A stretch of DNA of 20,605 nucleotides, taken from Flavobacteriaceae bacterium. Its GTDB lineage: Bacteria; Bacteroidota; Bacteroidia; Flavobacteriales; Flavobacteriaceae. A model generated the notes under the pieces. The model saw nothing but the letters and a program-made list of their open reading frames with translations, was not told where the DNA came from and did no database searches. The stretch covers positions 2,224,789-2,245,393 of the forward strand of contig CP070731.1 of the NCBI GenBank assembly GCA_020347545.1. Reading direction: 5' to 3'. A program made the translations under genes and the position numbers. Shown here piece after piece: positions 8,043-13,609 of this stretch (position 1 is the first letter of the stretch; each line of letters starts with the position of its first letter).

Positions 8043-8094
8043 ACTGCTTTAGCATTTTTTCAAGAGGTTGCAATCAGTTCAAATTTTTCCTCTG
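8043..8094 (-). ncRNA. Candidate SAM-II riboswitch in the metK leader
   Basis: Read on the minus strand, the leader has stem P1 AGAGG (8093-8089) with CCTCT (8067-8063), a loop ATTTGAACTGATTGCA, and after P1 the run TGAAAAAATGCTAAAGCAGT. By memory of the crystallised SAM-II RNA, the corresponding parts are AUUUAACCGUAUUGCA and UGAUAAAUGUAGCUAAAAAGGG: order, U-rich loop, UUGCA and CUAAA agree. The pseudoknot pair is ACTG (8078-8075) with CAGT (8046-8043) instead of ACC with GG, a compensatory change. TTGCA can add GCA/TGC pairs (8071-8069 with 8054-8052). The aptamer starts a few bases after the predicted transcription start. A 7-bp hairpin (8053-8047 with 8036-8030) uses the same GCTAAAG strand and cannot coexist with the bound form. 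Confidence 0.62.
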
Positions 8095-8104
8095 TTTATG
8101 GGTG

Positions 8105-8140
8105 CAAATTTAAGTAAAATATATCTTATAAAATCAACAA
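8105..8140 (-). promoter_or_regulatory. Predicted metK promoter (Bacteroidetes type)
   Basis: On the minus strand TAAATTTG (8112-8105) matches the Bacteroidetes -7 box TAnnTTTG exactly; TTGTTG (8140-8135) lies 22 bases upstream and can serve as the -33 element. Transcription would start near 8098, just before the SAM-II-like element. Confidence 0.55.
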
Positions 8141-8181
8141 AAGGTGAATTTAAAACCAATGAAAATTTTACAACTTATTTT

Positions 8182-8216
8182 TTTAAAGATCAGTTTAAAA
8201 ATAATTTCTATATTTG
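8182..8216 (+). promoter_or_regulatory. Predicted promoter of the metY leader
   Basis: TATATTTG at 8209-8216 is a perfect TAnnTTTG -7 box; the -33 region has only TTTA at 8182-8185 rather than TTTG. Transcription would start near 8222, about 12 bases before the small leader ORF at 8234. The short 5' end fits a leader-peptide attenuator. Confidence 0.5.
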
Positions 8217-8233
8217 CTAGCTCGAAAGATAGA

Positions 8234-8305
8234 ATGAAGAATTATAAATTAAATATGGCAGAAATGATGATGCGTAGATTTACGCGGAGGATTTTTATGC
8301 TATAA
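8234..8305 (+). CDS. Methionine-rich leader peptide of a metY attenuator
   Basis: A 23-codon ORF begins with ATG 8234 and ends at TAA 8303-8305; its C-terminal part reads MAEMMMRRFTRRIFML, with three consecutive Met codons at 8264-8272. It is too short for routine gene calling. It sits between a perfect -7 box and a strong terminator, upstream of a methionine biosynthesis gene, which is the layout of amino-acid attenuation leaders (trp, his, thr types). A small hairpin GCGTA/TACGC (8272-8276 with 8281-8285) follows the Met run, and the antiterminator strand (8285-8298) lies in the last codons, so ribosome position on the Met codons would decide RNA folding. An upstream in-frame ATG (8159) exists but lies before the predicted promoter. 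No translation evidence exists; function is inferred from layout. Confidence 0.6.
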   Translation: MKNYKLNMAEMMMRRFTRRIFML

Positions 8306-8334
8306 TTTTAATCGATCATATATAAAAACCTCTG
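8285..8334 (+). promoter_or_regulatory. Antiterminator helix of the metY attenuator
   Basis: CGGAGG-A-TTTTTAT (8285-8298) pairs with ATAAAAACCTCTG (8322-8334) over 13 pairs, with one G-U pair and a single bulged A (8291). The 3' strand is the 5' arm of the terminator, so the two helices exclude each other. Confidence 0.55.
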
Positions 8335-8358
8335 AAATATTTTCAGAGGTTTTTTTTT
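8324..8358 (+). terminator. Strong intrinsic terminator, proposed attenuator of metY
   Basis: A 14-bp perfect stem (8324-8337 with 8341-8354, loop TAT) runs into T through 8358. No normal-sized gene precedes it on this strand; only the 23-codon leader ORF does, ending 18 bases before. It also has five T in the minus direction, but metK is transcribed away from it. The next ~70 bases up to 8429 show nothing recognisable. Confidence 0.88.
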
Positions 8359-8429
8359 GATCTGAACCGAATAAAATTGAAGATGAACAACAAAAAAATA
8401 CGAGATGATGTGCTTTAACAAAATGATAA

Positions 8430-8509
8430 GGTATTGCTATATACATTAATAAAAAATAACTTATTTTTGTGCCCGCTTAGCAATACCAAGGCAAAAAGGG
8501 CATTTTTTT
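8430..8509 (+). ncRNA. Candidate SAM-II/SAM-V type riboswitch with long loop, upstream of metY
   Basis: P1 is a perfect 10-bp stem (8430-8439 with 8478-8487). Its 38-base loop contains an A/T hairpin (8452-8459 with 8461-8468) and then U-rich TTATTTTTG before TGCCC (8470-8474). TGCCC pairs with GGGCA (8498-8502) beyond P1, forming an H-type pseudoknot. Just after P1 the sequence is AAGGC-AAAAA-GGGCA, with the A-rich strand preceding the pseudoknot arm as in SAM-II (GCUAAAAAGGG). GCTT (8475-8478) can also pair with AAGGC with one bulge, competing with the last P1 pair. The long loop suggests the Bacteroidetes SAM-II long-loop variant; SAM-V has a similar plan and is not excluded. Seven T follow (8503-8509), so the pseudoknot arm may also act as a terminator. 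Confidence 0.65.
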
Positions 8510-8544
8510 AAAAATTAGACACTAAAGAAATTAAAAAAAATATT

Positions 8545-9819
8545 ATGAGCGATCAACAAATTTCAACAAAAGCACTTCACGCAGGACACGATACGACCCA
8601 GACAACCGGAACACGAGCGGTTCCTATTTATCAGTCAACCTCGTATGTCTTTAACGATACGGATCATGCGGCCAATCTATTTTCTCTGGCTGAGCTAGGT
8701 TTTATTTATACCCGATTAAACAATCCAACCAATGATATACTTCAAAACCGTTTGGCGGCCATTGAAGGTGGTATAGGGGCGGTTGTCTTCGCATCAGGGA
8801 CATCAGCCATTTCAACAGGATTACTGACCTTGTTAACAGCAGGAGATCATATAGTGGCCAGTAGCAGTTTATATGGAGGAACCTATAATTTATTGAATGT
8901 GACTTTGCCCAGATTAGGTATTAAAACAACTTTTGTGGATGCCTCAGATCCTGAAAATTTTTCATCGGCGGTTCAGGAGAACACCAGGGCTTTTTTCGTA
9001 GAGTCTCTGGGAAATCCGAAACTTGATGTTCTTGATCTGGAAGCCATATCAAGCCATGCTAAAGCAGCGAAAGTTCCTTTTATTGTAGATAATACAGTTG
9101 CGACTCCCGCCCTTTTAAATCCGATCAAACATGGAGCCGATATCGTTATCCATTCCCTGACCAAGTATATTGGAGGACAGGGTAATTCACTTGGAGGAGT
9201 AATTGTGGATGCAGGTAATTTTGACTGGGCCAATGGAAAGTTTCCCGAATTTACCGAACCTTCTGCCGGTTACCATGGCCTGAAGTACCATGAGGTGCTC
9301 GGAAACGCTTCCTACACTTTTAAATTGATCCTGGAAGGATTAAGAGATTTTGGAGGTGCACTAAGTCCGTTTAATGCATTTCAGATCATACAGGGGCTGG
9401 AGACATTACCGGTAAGGATTAAACAGCATAGTGAAAATGCACTTGAGCTGGCTAAATGGCTGGAGCAAAGAGATGAGGTGGCCTGGGTAAATTATCCCGG
9501 CCTTGAGAGCAGTCCTTACAAATCACTTGCAGATAAATACCTTCCTGAGGGACAAAGCGGTATTGTGACATTTGGGATCAAAGGAGGATTTGAAGCTGCC
9601 AAAAAATTTACGGATGCAACCGAGATATTTTCACTTTTGGCCAATATTGGTGATACCAAGTCCTTGATCATTCATCCGGCGAGTACAACACACCAGCAGC
9701 TTACGGAAGAGCAGCAGTCCGATGCCGGGGTAAGCCAGGACCTTATTCGATTATCTGTAGGAATTGAAAACATCAATGATTTAAAGGCGGATCTTGAAAA
9801 TGCATTTAAGAGTGTATAA
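8545..9819 (+). CDS. metY: O-acetylhomoserine sulfhydrylase (O-acetylhomoserine aminocarboxypropyltransferase)
   Basis: This PLP enzyme makes homocysteine from O-acetylhomoserine and sulfide in the cytoplasm (direct sulfhydrylation); some relatives also use O-acetylserine. The 424-residue length and the opening ISTKALHAGHDTTQTTGTRAVPIYQSTSYVF in pieces (STKALHAG, VPIYQSTSYVF) are typical of MetY. PLP contacts include YTRLNNPT (55-62), SGTSAI (84-89) and VDNTVATP (181-188); the Schiff-base lysine is Lys207 in HSLTKYIGGQG. The ATG at 8545 follows the riboswitch by 35 bases. A terminator follows the stop by 6 bases, so metY is monocistronic and separate from the metX operon. The acyl donor would come from the MetX domain of the next gene. 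Confidence 0.93.
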   Translation: MSDQQISTKALHAGHDTTQTTGTRAVPIYQSTSYVFNDTDHAANLFSLAELGFIYTRLNNPTNDILQNRLAAIEGGIGAVVFASGTSAISTGLLTLLTAGDHIVASSSLYGGTYNLLNVTLPRLGIKTTFVDASDPENFSSAVQENTRAFFVESLGNPKLDVLDLEAISSHAKAAKVPFIVDNTVATPALLNPIKHGADIVIHSLTKYIGGQGNSLGGVIVDAGNFDWANGKFPEFTEPSAGYHGLKYHEVLGNASYTFKLILEGLRDFGGALSPFNAFQIIQGLETLPVRIKQHSENALELAKWLEQRDEVAWVNYPGLESSPYKSLADKYLPEGQSGIVTFGIKGGFEAAKKFTDATEIFSLLANIGDTKSLIIHPASTTHQQLTEEQQSDAGVSQDLIRLSVGIENINDLKADLENAFKSV

Positions 9820-9825
9820 TGATTT

Positions 9826-9860
9826 AAACTTACCGGCTTTCAAGGGTCGGTAAGTTTTAT
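9826..9860 (+). terminator. Intrinsic terminator after metY
   Basis: A 10-bp perfect stem (9826-9835 with 9848-9857), extendable by G-U and C-G pairs, ends in TTTTATT. It separates metY from the SAM-I controlled unit. Confidence 0.82.
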
Positions 9861-9870
9861 TAAACAGTGG

Positions 9871-9901
9871 TTGTACAGAAACAAAATAATATGTTTCTTT
9901 G
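9871..9901 (+). promoter_or_regulatory. Predicted promoter of the SAM-I controlled methionine operon
   Basis: TTG at 9871-9873 and TTTCTTTG at 9894-9901 (one mismatch to TAnnTTTG) are 20 bases apart. Transcription would start near 9907, about 20 bases before the riboswitch P1 stem. Confidence 0.4.
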
Positions 9902-9926
9902 CAAAAAGTTCATTAAAATAGTTTTT

Positions 9927-10035
9927 GTTATAAAGAAAGGTGGAGGGATTAGACCCTATGAAACCTTAGCAACCCTTGTAAGTTTTACGAAACCTGCAAG
10001 AAGGTGCTACATTCTACCCGATTCGGAAAGATAAC
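9927..10035 (+). ncRNA. SAM-I (S-box) riboswitch
   Basis: The conserved S-box core is unmistakable: AAAGGTGGAGGGATTAGACC, then CCTATGAAACCTTAGCAACC, and the J3/4-P4 block AAGGTGCTACATTCTACCC. P1 is GTTAT (9927-9931) with ATAAC (10031-10035). P3 is CTTGTA/TGCAAG plus GTTT/AAAC. SAM binding stabilises P1. It lies upstream of the metX-aspartokinase-homoserine dehydrogenase gene, so SAM would shut the operon off. No T-run terminator is visible before the gene. A possible alternative helix is ATAAAGAAAGG (9930-9940) with CCTTTTCTTTAT (10057-10068), one bulge, which would break P1 and P2. Confidence 0.95.
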
Positions 10036-10096
10036 TCATGAATATTTGAACCCAGACCTTTTCTTTATCACAATTTCTTTTGATCCATTGCAAAAA

Positions 10097-10123
10097 TTGA
10101 TACCCGTCTCATGGCGGTATCAA
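10097..10123 (+). promoter_or_regulatory. Hairpin between the riboswitch and the metX fusion gene, enclosing an ATG
   Basis: A perfect 8-bp stem (10097-10104 with 10116-10123) has an 11-base loop that contains the ATG (10111-10113) of a small ORF. No T run follows, so it is not an ordinary terminator; a translational role is possible. Confidence 0.5.
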
Positions 10124-10155
10124 AACAAAATGATTTAAAAAAAGTAAGAAATTGA
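10111..10155 (+). CDS. Small upstream ORF overlapping the metX fusion start
   Basis: ATG 10111 opens a 14-codon ORF (MAVSKQNDLKKVRN) whose TGA (10153-10155) overlaps the TTG start (10152-10154) of the large fusion gene. It may couple translation by termination and restart. In its reading frame it contains T-TTA-AAA (10134-10140), the pattern of a -1 slippery site, and a -1 slip would enter the fusion gene frame without a stop. It could also mark the true start if the A7 run holds a base-calling error. Whether it is translated is unknown. Confidence 0.35.
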   Translation: MAVSKQNDLKKVRN

Positions 10156-13100
10156 AACAGTTACTTCACATACAAATAGAAAATTATACCACTGAATCGG
10201 GATATTTTTATCCTGAATTCAACTTGTCTTATCAGTTATTTGGGCTGCCCCTTGGCCAGGCCCCTGTGGTGTTGGTTAATCATGCCCTTACGGGAAATTC
10301 AAATGTTGCCGGCGATGAAGGATGGTGGAAGTCACTCATAGGACTTGGTCGTTTGATTGACACAAGCAGGTATTCAGTTATTGCATTTAACATTCCCGGG
10401 AACGGATATGACGAGGTGGAAGCGAATCGAATTGACAATTATGAAGACTTTACGGCAAGAGATATAGCCAGGTTATTCGGCCTGGGCCTTGAAAAGATCG
10501 GAGTTCATAATTTATACGCGGTTATTGGTGGTTCTCTGGGAGGCGGAATAGCCTGGGAAATGGCAGTGCTTTTCCCGGAGTTGATCGAAAACCTTATCCC
10601 GGTGGCTTCAGACTGGAAAGCTTCCGATTGGATATTGGCGCATAATAAAACACAGCAACAGATTCTGTCGAATTCAAGTAAGCCGGTTCATGATGCCCGT
10701 ATGATGGCCATGTTATTTTACAGGACTGCAGATTCTTTTAAAGAAAAGTTCAACAGGACCAGAAACGAGGAGCAGGGAAACTTCAACACGGAAAGTTGGT
10801 TGCTCCATCATGGAAGGAAACTTGAAGACCGCTTTTCGCTGCCCACTTATAAGATGATGAATCATTTGTTGAGTTCTGTTGATATTACCAGAGACAGAGG
10901 GACCTTTAATGAGGTGGCAAGCCATATCAGGGCACGCGTGACTCAGGTAGGTGTTGATTCAGATTTCTTTTTTGTTCCCAAAGAGAACAAGGAAACACAA
11001 AAGCTCTTAAACGAAGCCGGTGTGGAAAACAATTACGAGGAAATTAAATCGATTCACGGACATGATGCATTTTTGATCGAGTTTGAACAAATGGAAAAAA
11101 TATTGACACCAATTTTCAAGCAACCGAAGCGGAAAAGCTTGAAGAACAAAGGGATTAAGGTATTGAAGTTTGGAGGTAAATCCCTGGCGAACGGCAACGG
11201 GCTTGAAAGGGTTTTGGAAATCATAGAAAACAAAGTTGAGCAAGAAGATCGATTCGTTGTAGTCTTGTCGGCAAGAGGTAACTCAACCGATGATCTGGAA
11301 GCCATTCTTGAGAAATCAAAATCCGGAGAGGATTATAAAGAAAGCCTCGAATCATTTATGCAATACCAGATTTCTCCTTCGGCAGATATCAATTTTGATC
11401 ATGAATTCAATCTCTTGAGTGAGATCTTTGAAGGGGTTGCTTTATTAGGAGATTACAGCGATAAAATAAAAGACAGGGTACTTGCTCAGGGAGAGGTGCT
11501 TTCAGTGAAAATGTTGAGCCACCTGCTGAATAAAAGGGGAATCCCGACACAAGCTGTTGATTCAAGAACCTTGCTTAAAACAGACAGTAGTTTTGGCGAG
11601 GCCCATGTTTTGGAGGAAGTTTCAAAGGATAATTTCAAAAAATACTTTGGTAAAAATGGTCATGAATTGCAGTTGATCACAGGATTTATTGCCTCAAATT
11701 CAAAAGCAGAAACCACAACGCTTGGAAGAAACGGCAGTAACTATTCAGCTTCACTGATTGCCAATTTTCTTGATGCGGCGGAACTGGAGAGCTATACACA
11801 TGTTAATGGAATCTATACCGCGAACCCGGATCTTGTTTCAAATGCTCAGATGATCACGGAACTTTCGTATCAGGAAGCCAATGAACTGGCGAGTTTTGGG
11901 GCAAATATCCTGCATGCCAAGACCATTATACCCCTGGTTGAAAAAAATATACCCTTACGACTTCTCAATACCTTTGATAAGGAAAATAAAGGTACACTGA
12001 TCAAGTCACATGCCACCAGCAAAGGAATCCGTTCCGTAACGGTCCAAAATAATGTATCCCTGATCAACCTTGAGGGAAGGGGATTACTGGGAAAAATCGG
12101 TGTAGATGCAAGAATCTTTACCGCCCTTGGTAAAGGCGGAATCAATGTAAGCATCATTTCACAGGGATCTTCAGAGAGAGGTATCGGATTCGTTGTGAGT
12201 TCAAGCGATGCCTTTCTGGCAAAAGAAATTCTTGAAGAAGAGTTTGCACATGACATCAAAATGAAAGATGTGAACAGGATTTATGTAAAAGAAGACCTTT
12301 CCATAGTATCTATCATCGGCCAGAACCTTTCAAGTTTTCATAAATCATACAATGCTTTGTCGATCAACAAGATAAATCCCATATTGATCAACAATACGAT
12401 TACGGGAGACAATATTTGTCTTGTTTTGGAAGATAAAGACCTTAATAAGGCCGTGAATGTCATCCATGGGCGGATATTTGGGGTTTCCACCAATATCAAC
12501 GTGGCTATCTTTGGAGTAGGCCTCGTTGGAGGAACTTTGATTGAACAAATTTTAAAGAGCCGAAAAGACATCTTAAAAAGGCGTAACATCAACATTAATA
12601 TTTTCGCTTTAAGCAACTCAAAACAATTGTTGCTGAATAAGGATGGAGTTGGACAAAACTGGAACCAGGAATTGTTAAAACAGGATGATTCAGGATTTAC
12701 CATCAATGATGTGATAGGCTTTGCACGGAACAATCATCTTGAAAATTTGATCGCGGTAGACAATACCGCAAACCGTGATTTTATAAAAAATTATATTCCC
12801 CTTGTAGAGAACGGATTTGATCTGGTTTCGTCCAATAAGATTGGTAATACTGTAGACTTCGCTTTTTACAAAGAACTAAGAGCAGCTTTAAAGAGAAACG
12901 AAAAGAGCTATCTCTACGAGACCAACGTCGGAGCGGGATTGCCATTGGTCGATACCATCAAATTATTACATCATTCCGGAGAGAACATCACCAGAATCAA
13001 CGGGGTGTTTTCAGGATCTCTGAGCTATTTGTTCAATAATTTTTCCGAAGAGGATAAGAATTTTAGTGACATTTTGCAGGAGGCCGTAGACCAGGGATTT

Positions 13101-13571
13101 ACCGAGCCTGACCCACGGGAGGACCTGAGCGGAAATGATGTTGCGCGTAAATTACTGATCTTGGCCCGTGAACTCGATCTTGAGAATGAATTTGAAGACG
13201 TTAAAATTCAGAATTTGATTCCCGAGCATCTGCGTGATGGAAGCGCTTCAGATTTTTTGAGTAAACTCAAAGATCTGGACCTCGAGTATCAGGACGTTAA
13301 AGACGCTCAGGAGGAGGATCATGTACTGAGGTATGTGGGAGTTTTGGCAGGAGATCTTTCAAAGAGCAAAGGTGAACTCGAAGTAAAGTTAGTTTCGGTA
13401 TCTAAAAAGAGTTCCCTTGGACAGGTTCAGGGATCGGATTCTATTTTTGAGATCTATACGGAGTCTTATGGTGAGAGACCTTTGGTAATTCAAGGAGCCG
13501 GAGCAGGAGCAAAGGTAACCGCCAGAGGTGTATTTGGCGATATATTGAGGTTAACGGAAAAAGCCGTTTAA
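10152..13571 (+). CDS. Trifunctional fusion: homoserine O-acetyltransferase - aspartokinase - homoserine dehydrogenase
   Basis: One 1139-residue protein joins three enzymes. Residues about 10-322 are a MetX-like alpha/beta hydrolase: nucleophile Ser128 in GGSLGG, acid Asp271 in VDSDFFF, catalytic His304 in HGHDAFL. A basic linker (about 323-334) leads to an aspartokinase domain (about 335-620, KFGGKS, LGRNGSN) with ACT-like regulatory parts (about 640-780). Residues about 782-1139 are homoserine dehydrogenase: Rossmann GVGLVG (788-793), SSNKIGN, FSGSLSYLFN. It would start and end the aspartate branch to O-acetylhomoserine, lacking only aspartate-semialdehyde dehydrogenase. The start is TTG; no ATG lies in frame before a stop at 10131. 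Several aspartokinase residues differ from E. coli ThrA (GGT>GGK, TDVNG>THVNG, GSD>GSN, RGE>QGE). SAM-I control is expected. ThrA-type fusion is common; the added MetX is the unusual part. Confidence 0.93.
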   Translation: MKQLLHIQIENYTTESGYFYPEFNLSYQLFGLPLGQAPVVLVNHALTGNSNVAGDEGWWKSLIGLGRLIDTSRYSVIAFNIPGNGYDEVEANRIDNYEDFTARDIARLFGLGLEKIGVHNLYAVIGGSLGGGIAWEMAVLFPELIENLIPVASDWKASDWILAHNKTQQQILSNSSKPVHDARMMAMLFYRTADSFKEKFNRTRNEEQGNFNTESWLLHHGRKLEDRFSLPTYKMMNHLLSSVDITRDRGTFNEVASHIRARVTQVGVDSDFFFVPKENKETQKLLNEAGVENNYEEIKSIHGHDAFLIEFEQMEKILTPIFKQPKRKSLKNKGIKVLKFGGKSLANGNGLERVLEIIENKVEQEDRFVVVLSARGNSTDDLEAILEKSKSGEDYKESLESFMQYQISPSADINFDHEFNLLSEIFEGVALLGDYSDKIKDRVLAQGEVLSVKMLSHLLNKRGIPTQAVDSRTLLKTDSSFGEAHVLEEVSKDNFKKYFGKNGHELQLITGFIASNSKAETTTLGRNGSNYSASLIANFLDAAELESYTHVNGIYTANPDLVSNAQMITELSYQEANELASFGANILHAKTIIPLVEKNIPLRLLNTFDKENKGTLIKSHATSKGIRSVTVQNNVSLINLEGRGLLGKIGVDARIFTALGKGGINVSIISQGSSERGIGFVVSSSDAFLAKEILEEEFAHDIKMKDVNRIYVKEDLSIVSIIGQNLSSFHKSYNALSINKINPILINNTITGDNICLVLEDKDLNKAVNVIHGRIFGVSTNINVAIFGVGLVGGTLIEQILKSRKDILKRRNININIFALSNSKQLLLNKDGVGQNWNQELLKQDDSGFTINDVIGFARNNHLENLIAVDNTANRDFIKNYIPLVENGFDLVSSNKIGNTVDFAFYKELRAALKRNEKSYLYETNVGAGLPLVDTIKLLHHSGENITRINGVFSGSLSYLFNNFSEEDKNFSDILQEAVDQGFTEPDPREDLSGNDVARKLLILARELDLENEFEDVKIQNLIPEHLRDGSASDFLSKLKDLDLEYQDVKDAQEEDHVLRYVGVLAGDLSKSKGELEVKLVSVSKKSSLGQVQGSDSIFEIYTESYGERPLVIQGAGAGAKVTARGVFGDILRLTEKAV

Positions 13572-13609
13572 GACGATATTTAAAAAACAGCATTAAAAGC
13601 TGAGATATT

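Noticed and set aside
8159..8305. Longer 48-codon version of the leader ORF starting at ATG 8159
   Set aside because: It begins upstream of the predicted promoter box at 8209-8216, and its first half looks like random AT-rich coding; the 23-codon form from 8234 fits the transcript better. It stays possible if transcription starts earlier.
11870..12733. Long antisense open frames opposite the aspartokinase and homoserine dehydrogenase coding regions
   Set aside because: They are low-complexity frames opposite a gene with clear domains throughout; no family features and no upstream signals were seen.
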